A stretch of DNA of 8,979 nt from Bacteroidales bacterium (GTDB lineage Bacteria > Bacteroidota > Bacteroidia > Bacteroidales > Muribaculaceae). Under the pieces are notes generated by a model that saw nothing but the letters and a program-made list of their open reading frames with translations, ran no database searches and was not told the DNA's origin. The position numbers and the translations under genes were made by a program. The stretch is taken from assembly GCA_900755985.1 (NCBI GenBank), contig CAAEIL010000118.1:1-8979 (forward strand), read 5' to 3'. Below are positions 1-5,834 of this stretch, one piece after another (the stretch's first letter is position 1; each line of letters begins with the position of its first letter).

Positions 1-116
1 GGCCTTTCATGATTATAGAACGATACTGCCGTTTTCATAGCTTCCCTGACATCCTCAACCGAATGGAATACCATATCCTTGAAAAGCTCGTTTTTCAGTA
101 AGTATACTTCGTCTTC
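1..116 (-). pseudogene. IS3-family transposase remnant (C-terminal part of the integrase core, truncated)
   Basis: Read on the minus strand, a frame runs from about base 116 to the left edge and translates to a peptide containing LLKNELFKDMVFHS, VEDVREAMKTAVSFYNHER and then a Pro codon (CC at the edge). The KNE...F.....DVREA...A..FYN.ERP pattern is that of the end of the DDE/rve integrase domain in OrfB transposases of IS3-type elements, where YN..RPH precedes the last residues. The parts that should lie before it, including the catalytic DDE residues and the usual AER.N.I stretch, are absent: the sequence upstream is AT-rich, carries promoter-like boxes and then the dnaK terminator. No suitable ATG begins the frame; the first in-frame ATG is at 74-72, inside the conserved region. 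I read it as the 3' end of an insertion sequence that lost its 5' part. Because it runs off the window, I cannot see the terminal inverted repeat or whether the remainder is intact. The family call rests on pattern recall of about 35 residues. Confidence 0.62.
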
Positions 117-144
117 ACATTTCTGTAATGGTACAAATTTGATG

Positions 145-175
145 CAAATATAAGCTAAAAATCCATAGAAAACAA
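145..175 (-). promoter_or_regulatory. Bacteroidetes-type promoter reading into the transposase remnant
   Basis: On the minus strand TTG (175-173) is followed by a 20-nt spacer and TATATTTG (152-145), an exact match to the Bacteroidetes -7 box TAnnTTTG at the expected distance from a -33 TTG/TTTG box. A transcript would start near base 138 and run off the left edge. It lies just beyond the dnaK terminator, so it would act independently of dnaK. AT-rich sequence raises the chance of a random match. Confidence 0.4.
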
Positions 176-200
176 GTATCCGGAGAGAAAAGTGCAAATG

Positions 201-237
201 AAAATGGAGTGTAACTCTCTGAGCTACACCCCATTTT
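201..237 (-). terminator. Intrinsic terminator of dnaK
   Basis: A 17-bp stem (201-217 with 221-237) encloses a 3-nt loop, starting 20 nt after the dnaK stop codon. In minus-strand RNA all 17 pairs form, two of them as G-U (230/208 and 224/214); in plus-strand RNA the same two positions would be A-C mismatches, so the structure is built for the dnaK transcript. The stem starts with AAAATGG and ends with CCATTTT, followed by a T-rich run, giving the required U tract. It separates dnaK from the transposase remnant. Confidence 0.85.
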
Positions 238-257
238 GTTATCGTTGGTTGGTGGAC

Positions 258-2159
258 TTACTTCACTTCTTCGAAGTCGACATCGGTGACGTGGTCGTCG
301 GGGCCGGGGTTCGAGGGTCCTTGTTGGGGCCCTGCCTGTGCGCCCTGCTGGGCCTGAGCCTGGGCATTGAGGATGTCCTGCTGGGCTGCGCCGAACGTTG
401 TTTCGATTTCTTTGATGGCGGCGTCGATGCCTGCTATGTCCTGTGCTTTATGAGCATCTTTGAGTTTGCCGACAGCGGCTTCGATGGCGGCTTTCTTGTC
501 GGCGGGAATCTTATCGCCGAGGTCGCTGAGCTGTTTTTCGGTCTGGAAGATGATGGCGTCGGCCTGATTAAGTTTGTCGATGCGCTCTTTTTCTTTCTGG
601 TCAGCGGCAGCGTTTGCGGCTGCTTCGTCTTTCATACGTTTGATTTCGGCGTCGGTAAGGCCGGACGATGCTTCGATGCGGATTGACTGTTCTTTACCGG
701 TGGCTTTGTCTTTTGCGGTAACGTTGAGGATGCCGTTGGCGTCAATCTCGAAGGTTACTTCAATCTGAGGTATGCCACGCGGTGCAGGTGCGATGCCGTC
801 GAGGTGGAATTTGCCCAGAAGTTTGTCGTCTTTAGCCATGGGACGTTCGCCCTGAAGGACGTTGATTTCGACCGAAGGCTGATTGTCGGCTGCTGTCGAG
901 AATGTCTCGCTTTTGCGGGTAGGAATTGTAGTATTGGCTTCGATAAGCTTGGTCATTACGCCACCGAGGGTTTCGATACCTACTGACAGTGGCACAACGT
1001 CGAGCAGAAGTACGTCTTTTACATCGCCCGAGAGGACACCGCCCTGAATGGCTGCGCCTACGGCAACGACTTCGTCAGGATTGACGCCTTTAGAAGGTGC
1101 TTTGCCAAAGAATTTTTCGACTACCTGCTGTATGGCGGGGATACGTGTCGAACCGCCTACAAGGATGACTTCGTCGATGTCTGATGTTGTCATGCCGGCG
1201 TCTTTAAGTGCCTGCTGGCAAGGACCGAGGGTTGCGTTGATAAGTTTGTCGGCAATCTGCTCGAATTTGGCACGGGTCAGTGTTTTGACAAGGTGCTTTG
1301 GAATTCCGTTGACGGGCATGATATAGGGCAGGTTGATTTCGGTCGAAGTCGATGACGAGAGTTCGATTTTGGCTTTTTCGGCGGCCTCTTTCAGACGCTG
1401 CAGGGCCATGGGGTCCTGACGCAGGTCTACGCCTTCTTCTTTCATGAATTCGTCGGCAAGCCAGTCGATGATTACGTGGTCAAAGTCGTCGCCGCCAAGA
1501 TGAGTATCGCCGTTGGTCGATTTGACTTCGAATACGCCGTCGCCAAGTTCAAGTATTGAAATATCGAATGTGCCGCCGCCGAGGTCAAATACTGCAATCT
1601 TCTGGTCTTTGTCGGCTTTGTCAAGGCCATAGGCAAGGGCTGCTGCAGTAGGCTCGTTGACGATACGCTTTACGGTAAGACCTGCGATTTCGCCGGCTTC
1701 TTTGGTAGCCTGACGCTGCGAGTCGTTAAAGTATGCAGGAACTGTAATGACTGCTTCGGTTACGGTCTGTCCCAGATAGTCTTCGGCGGTCTTTTTCATT
1801 TTCTGAAGAATCATTGCCGAGATTTCCTGCGGAGTATATGTGCGGCCGTCGATGTCGATACGGGGTGTATTGTTGTCGCCGCGGACTACTTTGTAAGGTA
1901 CGCGCTCGATTTCGTTCTGGACCTGGTCATAGGTTTCGCCCATGAAGCGTTTTATCGAGTAGATGGTGCGTTTAGGATTGGTGATTGCCTGACGTTTTGC
2001 CGGGTCGCCGACTTTGCGTTCGCCGCCGTCGACAAATGCCACGACTGAAGGAGTTGTATTGCGGCCTTCGCTGTTAGGGATAACAACGGGGTCATTACCT
2101 TCGAGAACTGCGACACACGAGTTGGTTGTGCCTAAGTCGATACCAATAATTTTTCCCAT
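258..2159 (-). CDS. dnaK: Molecular chaperone DnaK (Hsp70)
   Basis: Cytoplasmic ATP-dependent chaperone that binds exposed hydrophobic peptides and cycles with DnaJ and GrpE. The 633-aa product is close to the usual length (about 638 in E. coli). The nucleotide-binding domain (about 1-380) shows the phosphate-1 motif GIDLGTTNS (6-14), the catalytic-lysine region IKRFMG (K70), phosphate-2 DLGGGTFD (192-199) and the adenosine motif VGGSTRIP (334-341). The hydrophobic interdomain linker DVLLLDVVP is at 382-390, followed by the beta-sandwich substrate domain and helical lid. A Q/A/G/P-rich stretch precedes an acidic tail with the conserved DVDFEEVK end. The start at 2159 gives the canonical MGKIIGIDLGTT amino end; no Shine-Dalgarno motif is seen, as is normal in Bacteroidetes. 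No dnaJ or grpE lies next to it: the gene stands alone between its own terminator and a divergent regulatory region. No CIRCE operator is present; a sigma-54-like element lies upstream. The gene looks intact and ordinary. Confidence 0.98.
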   Translation of the reverse strand: MGKIIGIDLGTTNSCVAVLEGNDPVVIPNSEGRNTTPSVVAFVDGGERKVGDPAKRQAITNPKRTIYSIKRFMGETYDQVQNEIERVPYKVVRGDNNTPRIDIDGRTYTPQEISAMILQKMKKTAEDYLGQTVTEAVITVPAYFNDSQRQATKEAGEIAGLTVKRIVNEPTAAALAYGLDKADKDQKIAVFDLGGGTFDISILELGDGVFEVKSTNGDTHLGGDDFDHVIIDWLADEFMKEEGVDLRQDPMALQRLKEAAEKAKIELSSSTSTEINLPYIMPVNGIPKHLVKTLTRAKFEQIADKLINATLGPCQQALKDAGMTTSDIDEVILVGGSTRIPAIQQVVEKFFGKAPSKGVNPDEVVAVGAAIQGGVLSGDVKDVLLLDVVPLSVGIETLGGVMTKLIEANTTIPTRKSETFSTAADNQPSVEINVLQGERPMAKDDKLLGKFHLDGIAPAPRGIPQIEVTFEIDANGILNVTAKDKATGKEQSIRIEASSGLTDAEIKRMKDEAAANAAADQKEKERIDKLNQADAIIFQTEKQLSDLGDKIPADKKAAIEAAVGKLKDAHKAQDIAGIDAAIKEIETTFGAAQQDILNAQAQAQQGAQAGPQQGPSNPGPDDHVTDVDFEEVK

Positions 2160-2274
2160 AGTTAGTTTAATTTTAGATAGTTATGTATTTTTATTATTAA
2201 TTATCACTTTTGGGAGCCTGATGTCAGTCACAGGGTTTTTGCCCCGGCCTTTCTTCCGGCTCATTCAACATAAT

Positions 2275-2290
2275 AACAAACCCCGTGCCA
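2275..2290 (-). promoter_or_regulatory. Sigma-54-like -24/-12 element upstream of dnaK
   Basis: On the minus strand the sequence TTGGCACGGGGTTTGTT matches the RpoN consensus TGGCACG-N4-TTGC at every listed position except the last, T instead of C at -12. Spacing between GG (-24) and the -12 position is correct. Transcription would begin near base 2264 and leave a leader of about 105 nt before the dnaK ATG. That leader begins with GAGCC (2262-2258), which can pair with GGCTC (2218-2214). No TAnnTTTG box with a proper -33 partner is seen for dnaK closer to the gene. The -12 change weakens the match, so this is a candidate only. Confidence 0.5.
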
Positions 2291-2339
2291 AAAATGTTGT
2301 GCCACATTCATTTTTGCTGTAAATCAGATATTTGTATAC

Positions 2340-2371
2340 TGTCATACGCCTACTGACATTATGACATGTCA
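2340..2371. promoter_or_regulatory. Cluster of TGTCA/TGACA half-sites (candidate operator or enhancer)
   Basis: Four copies of the pentamer TGTCA or its complement lie within 32 bp: TGTCA 2340-2344, TGACA 2354-2358, TGACA 2362-2366 and TGTCA 2367-2371. The last two form the perfect 10-bp palindrome TGACATGTCA; the first two form an inverted repeat with a 9-bp spacer. Two more TGTCA copies occur in the same intergenic region (2222-2226, 2491-2495). The cluster is about 75-110 bp upstream of the predicted sigma-54 start for dnaK, the usual distance for an enhancer-binding activator. The protein that would bind is unknown. Confidence 0.35.
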
Positions 2372-2459
2372 CCGGCATCGACTTTCGGAGGTCCCGGTGT
2401 CCAAATTTAGGTATCGGCCATGGACATTGCCGTGGATTCGGTAGGTCCGTCCGGGGGAC
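2370..2459 (+). other. Three consecutive hairpins; candidate structured RNA between dnaK and the operon
   Basis: Hairpin 1 (2370-2399): a 6-bp outer stem CACCGG/CCGGTG, a 4-nt one-sided bulge, then GACTT/AGGTC closing a TCGG loop. Hairpin 2 (2412-2443): TATCGG/TCGGTA and CCATGG/CCGTGG, 12 bp in all with a 2-nt bulge and a 6-nt loop. Hairpin 3 (2449-2459): GTCC/GGAC around GGG. Hairpins 1 and 2 contain G-U pairs in plus-strand RNA that would be A-C mismatches on the minus strand, so the plus strand is the better folding strand. The block is GC-rich compared with the AT-rich sequence on both sides. It lies upstream of the operon promoter found here, so if transcribed it would need another start; no good plus-strand promoter for it was found. 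I do not recognise a known RNA family. Confidence 0.3.
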
Positions 2460-2517
2460 TCAGTCGTATATCATAGTGTATCAATACTGTTGTCAATCTG
2501 CATTTTTAACATAAAAA

Positions 2518-2550
2518 TTTGAACAATTTTAAAAATTTAAACTACCTTTG
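2518..2550 (+). promoter_or_regulatory. Bacteroidetes housekeeping promoter of the exported-hydrolase operon
   Basis: TTTG (2518-2521) and TACCTTTG (2543-2550) match the -33 and -7 consensus boxes exactly and are separated by 21 nt, within the normal 19-21 range. Transcription should start near 2556-2558, about 53 nt upstream of the ATG at 2610. The region around the boxes is very AT-rich. Confidence 0.78.
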
Positions 2551-2562
2551 TTCTTAAAATCC

Positions 2563-2580
2563 TTACAGCCATTGCTGTGA
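2563..2580 (+). promoter_or_regulatory. Leader hairpin in the operon 5' untranslated region
   Basis: TTACAGC (2563-2569) pairs with GCTGTGA (2574-2580) around a CATT loop: seven pairs including one G-U. It lies just inside the predicted transcript start and 29 nt before the ATG. It may stabilise the 5' end of the mRNA or tune translation; nothing shows a ligand-binding fold. The GTG that could extend the first gene upstream (2577) lies inside this stem, which argues against that start. Confidence 0.4.
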
Positions 2581-2609
2581 CCTTGTTTCAAATCCTTAAA
2601 TCTCTATAT

Positions 2610-5054
2610 ATGAAGAAATTACTACTTTCTTTATCTTTATTTTCCACTTTGTGTACCTTTGCTCAGACCGATCAGGTTGTAATCAATGACAAAACTTACG
2701 ACATAACGACGCTCATCGACCGCGACCTTGGTCCCGGAGTCCGCTACACCCGTCTGCGTTTGCCCGGCTATCCTCTCAATGTAAATATGCTGCGCATAGA
2801 TGTCACCAATCCTTATAACCGCGTCGAGACCACGCAGGCCTCGGATAAACTCTACGGTACCGAGAGCCTCGTGTCGGCCGCCAAACGTCAGACTACCAAC
2901 GAGCATGTCGTCCTTGCCGGCGCCAATGCCAACTTTTGGTGCGTAAGCGGACAGCCCCCGTTCTCGGAGCAGCTCACAGGCCTGACTTACAGCGGTAATG
3001 TCCGCAACGGCAAAATCATTACTGAGACCAACATGTTCTCTGACCAATGGAACGGCGGCTGGAAACACACCGGCATCGTCGCTGTCACGCCCGACCGCAA
3101 AGCCGTATCGGGACACTACAAATGGGCCGGAACATTCAACTCTGACGCTACCGGCGAGGTAACCATCAACTGTTTCAACAAAACGCTGCGCGACAACGAA
3201 ATAACCGCCTACAACTCGTATTACGGCACAACGCGCACCATTCGCTGCGTCGACCAGTACGCCGGTACTGACGGCTATCAGCATTTCAATCTCGTAACCG
3301 GTTGCGCCACCGAGGTCTGTCTGATGCTCGACGAAAACTCGCAATGGAGTGCCGGCAACGACATTACCTTTACCGTCAAGGAAATACGCAAAGATAAGGG
3401 TGACGGCACCGTCGGCAGCTACGACCTGGTTATCGCCGGACGCGGCACACAGAAGACCGTCCTCGAAAAACTCGCCGTCGGCGACAAAGTCACCATGCGC
3501 TACAACTGGCTCGACGCCAACAACACTCCCATTATCGTGGACAACCTTGTCGCAGGCAACGCACAGGTCATGGTTGCCGGCGAGCTCACCAAGTACAACA
3601 CCTCAGAGGGCTACAACTCGCAAGTTTATTCGCGCACGGGCTACGGCGTCAGTCAAGACGGCAAGATGCTGTACATCATGGTCATCGACAAATCCACAGA
3701 TGCCGTGTACGGCACCTCGAAAGGCTGCTCGACAAGCGTCATGTGCGCCATTGCCAAGCATTACGGCGTCTGGGACATGACCAACTTCGATGCAGGCGGC
3801 TCGGCCGAAATGCTCGTTGACGGCGCCATCATCAACAAAACCACCGAATCCAATCCCCGCGCCGTCGCCAACGGCATGTTCGCTTGCTCGACAGCTCCCG
3901 TCGACAACACCATAACACGCCTCGAATTTGCCGACTACAAACTGCAGGCACCCATCTACGGCTCGTTCCGCCCCGTTATCCTTGGCTACAACCGCTACGG
4001 CGCCCTCATAGACAAAGACGTCTCCGGTATCACCCTCAGTTGTCCCCCCGAGGCCGGCAATTGCACCGGCGACGTTTTTGCCGCCCTCAACAAGCCCGGC
4101 ACTTACAAGCTCACCGCATCGCTCGGCGACGTCTCGGTATCCAAGGACATCGAAATCATGGAGGCTCAGATTGCACTGCGTCTCAACCCGATTCTCATCG
4201 ACAACAACCGCAAGTACACCGTCCGCGTAGGTGCCGATGTCGACGGCGTCAACTACGACATTGACCCCGCGTCAATAAAATGGTCGATCGATGACATTGA
4301 CATTGCTACCATCAGCGACGAAGGCGTCCTCACCGGCCACAACAACGGCACCACTACGCTCACTGCCGTCATCGGCGAATTTACAGACAAAGCCACCGTC
4401 AACGTCGAGATTCCCGAGACCCGCTACAAACCCTTGGTCGACAACGAAATCACCGATTGGACCACAAGCGGAACCTCGACCAAGGACCGCAAAATAGAGC
4501 GCGCCGGCCTTAAGGGCGTTGCCTTTACTTACACCATCAACGGCACGCGCAGTCCTTCTGTCACCATAAAGCCCAAGACTCCCGCTAAGATTTACTCGCT
4601 TCCCGACTCCATACGCATGGTAATCAATCCCGGTGACGCCAAAATTACCAAAATGGTATATAAAATTGCACCTACAAGTGTGCGTGCCGAAAGTGTCGAG
4701 AGCGAAGTCAGCTTACAGCCCTCGGTCAATAACGTCCTCACCATTCCGGTATCTAAATTCGTCGATGTCAACGACCTGGCAAGTTACCCGTTAGCTTTCA
4801 CCTCGATACAGTTCTATCTTGCCGATAGCAATGCCACGACTCATACCGTCAGCATTCCGGTGCTCGACGCCGTCTATACTTCGGTCGAGCCGGACCAGGG
4901 AATCGGCGGAATCAGCGCCGACAACGGCTCAGACTCTTCGGCATCCGCTGCCTACTACAACCTGCAGGGAGTACGCGTTGACGCCGATCGTCTTGTCCCC
5001 GGCATATACATACGCGTACGCGCCGGTCACGCCGATAAGATTGTCATCCGCTGA
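2610..5054 (+). CDS. Exported phosphodiester glycosidase (NAGPA/DUF2233 family) with Ig-like domains and T9SS-like tail
   Basis: Predicted 814-aa exported enzyme. Family members hydrolyse sugar-phosphodiester bonds; the animal homologue uncovers mannose 6-phosphate by removing GlcNAc. The bacterial substrate here is unknown, with teichoic-acid-like or capsular phosphodiesters as possibilities. A signal peptide (MKKLLLSLSLFSTLCTFA, cut near Q19) is followed by the catalytic domain at about 40-430: the strand carrying GANANFW (104-110), the core RTGYGVSQDGK (from 342), then NFDAGGSAEM (D394, G396, G397, S398) and NPRAVANG (R417). A beta-sandwich segment follows, then a Big_2-type Ig domain (about 521-603; DIATISDEGVLTG), a jelly-roll-like domain (about 610-770) and a final YYNLQGVRV...GIYIRV segment (782-814) resembling Bacteroidales T9SS sorting tails. 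The usual DGGGS of the family reads DAGGS. The ATG at 2610 is chosen because it gives a standard signal peptide; an in-frame GTG at 2577 would add 11 residues. It is the first gene of the operon. Confidence 0.85.
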   Translation: MKKLLLSLSLFSTLCTFAQTDQVVINDKTYDITTLIDRDLGPGVRYTRLRLPGYPLNVNMLRIDVTNPYNRVETTQASDKLYGTESLVSAAKRQTTNEHVVLAGANANFWCVSGQPPFSEQLTGLTYSGNVRNGKIITETNMFSDQWNGGWKHTGIVAVTPDRKAVSGHYKWAGTFNSDATGEVTINCFNKTLRDNEITAYNSYYGTTRTIRCVDQYAGTDGYQHFNLVTGCATEVCLMLDENSQWSAGNDITFTVKEIRKDKGDGTVGSYDLVIAGRGTQKTVLEKLAVGDKVTMRYNWLDANNTPIIVDNLVAGNAQVMVAGELTKYNTSEGYNSQVYSRTGYGVSQDGKMLYIMVIDKSTDAVYGTSKGCSTSVMCAIAKHYGVWDMTNFDAGGSAEMLVDGAIINKTTESNPRAVANGMFACSTAPVDNTITRLEFADYKLQAPIYGSFRPVILGYNRYGALIDKDVSGITLSCPPEAGNCTGDVFAALNKPGTYKLTASLGDVSVSKDIEIMEAQIALRLNPILIDNNRKYTVRVGADVDGVNYDIDPASIKWSIDDIDIATISDEGVLTGHNNGTTTLTAVIGEFTDKATVNVEIPETRYKPLVDNEITDWTTSGTSTKDRKIERAGLKGVAFTYTINGTRSPSVTIKPKTPAKIYSLPDSIRMVINPGDAKITKMVYKIAPTSVRAESVESEVSLQPSVNNVLTIPVSKFVDVNDLASYPLAFTSIQFYLADSNATTHTVSIPVLDAVYTSVEPDQGIGGISADNGSDSSASAAYYNLQGVRVDADRLVPGIYIRVRAGHADKIVIR

Positions 5055-5117
5055 CGCCCCCCAACTCCTGATACACATTAATAATAAATAATAACTGCAA
5101 CACCAGCCATAACCTCA

Positions 5118-5825
5118 ATGCGCAAATTTTTAGTCATTGCAGCGGCGCTCGCCGCTATACACGCTCCGGCTCAGATTGCCGAAGTTTCAGCACCCAGGCC
5201 TTTGCTCCGCGGTGTCCAAAGCAACATGTATCACCCGCAGCTGTCATCTGACGGACGCTATCTGAAATTCACCGACGACCGCGAGGACAACGCCCGTATC
5301 TACGACTTCGAGGACAACGTTACCGTACGTCTAGATGACGCCGACGCCGCAACACGTAGCGCTATCACGCCCCAAAGCGCAGTCACGGCACGCGTCGAGG
5401 ACTCGCGCCTAATCATCGGCATCAACGGACACGAGCAGGCCTACACCCCAGTCGAAGCATACGCCGGATACCTTTGGCCCTCGGTTTCGCCCGACCGCAC
5501 AAAAGTCATGTTTGTTGCCGCAGGCAAAGGCATCGTCATCACCGACTTGCAAGGGAACATCATATCTCGCCCCGGCAACCGACGCCTCGAAGCACCGGCA
5601 TGGTTCGGCAACGACTACATCGTAGCCATGAACAGCACCGACGACGGACATCAGATTGAATCCTCTCAGATTCTGCTTCTCAGCATCGACGGCTCTCAGT
5701 CGCAGGCCCTGACAAGTCCCGAGTCCATGACTATGTTCCCCACAGCATGCCTCAGCACCGGCAAAGTCATTTACAACACCATCGACGGCAAGCTCTTACA
5801 GCTCGACGTCAAAATCGTCAAATAG
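5118..5825 (+). CDS. Exported TolB-like PD40 beta-propeller protein (first paralogue)
   Basis: A 235-aa protein with a signal peptide (MRKFLVIAAALAAIHAPAQ) and otherwise a repeated beta-strand pattern. PD40-type (WD40-like) motifs are visible at HPQLSSDGRYLKFTDD (near 39-54) and YLWPSVSPDRTKVMF (from 118), with a third conserved patch PAW at 160. PD40 repeats build propellers like the C-terminal part of TolB and the N-terminal part of dipeptidyl peptidases; they usually bind proteins or glycans and have no catalytic role. About 215 mature residues would give roughly five blades, fewer than the full TolB propeller. There is no lipobox cysteine and no T9SS tail, so a periplasmic location is inferred. 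It begins 63 bp after the phosphodiester glycosidase, behind an A/T-rich stretch, and ends 9 bp before the amidase, so it is probably co-translated with it. It is a clear paralogue of the protein at 8259-8951. Partner and ligand are unknown. Confidence 0.82.
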   Translation: MRKFLVIAAALAAIHAPAQIAEVSAPRPLLRGVQSNMYHPQLSSDGRYLKFTDDREDNARIYDFEDNVTVRLDDADAATRSAITPQSAVTARVEDSRLIIGINGHEQAYTPVEAYAGYLWPSVSPDRTKVMFVAAGKGIVITDLQGNIISRPGNRRLEAPAWFGNDYIVAMNSTDDGHQIESSQILLLSIDGSQSQALTSPESMTMFPTACLSTGKVIYNTIDGKLLQLDVKIVK

Positions 5826-5834
5826 CATCCTGCA

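Noticed and set aside
192..686. 164-codon plus-strand frame across the end of dnaK
   Set aside because: It lies opposite the dnaK lid region and includes the terminator stem; its Phe/Gly/Val-rich product is the complement of dnaK codons.
2299..2304. Second TGGCAC copy as an alternative -24 box for dnaK
   Set aside because: It lies 14 bp upstream of the first copy, and the position 12 bases further on lacks the TTG/GC needed for a -12 box.
2402..2409. TAAATTTG on the minus strand as a -7 box for dnaK
   Set aside because: The box matches, but no TTG/TTTG occurs at the required 19-21 nt upstream, and it lies inside a GC-rich hairpin block.
2577..2609. Upstream GTG start extending the glycosidase by 11 residues
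   Set aside because: It would place a non-standard stretch before an ideal signal peptide (MKKLLLSL...), lies in a hairpin, and the ATG at 2610 fits better.
2160..2610. CIRCE/HrcA operator upstream of dnaK
   Set aside because: The TTAGCACTC-N9-GAGTGCTAA inverted repeat is not present on either strand.
2637..3344. 235-codon open frame on the minus strand, opposite the glycosidase gene
   Set aside because: Antisense shadow; no recognisable domain, no promoter or leader, and it overlaps the signal peptide and catalytic domain of a well-supported gene.
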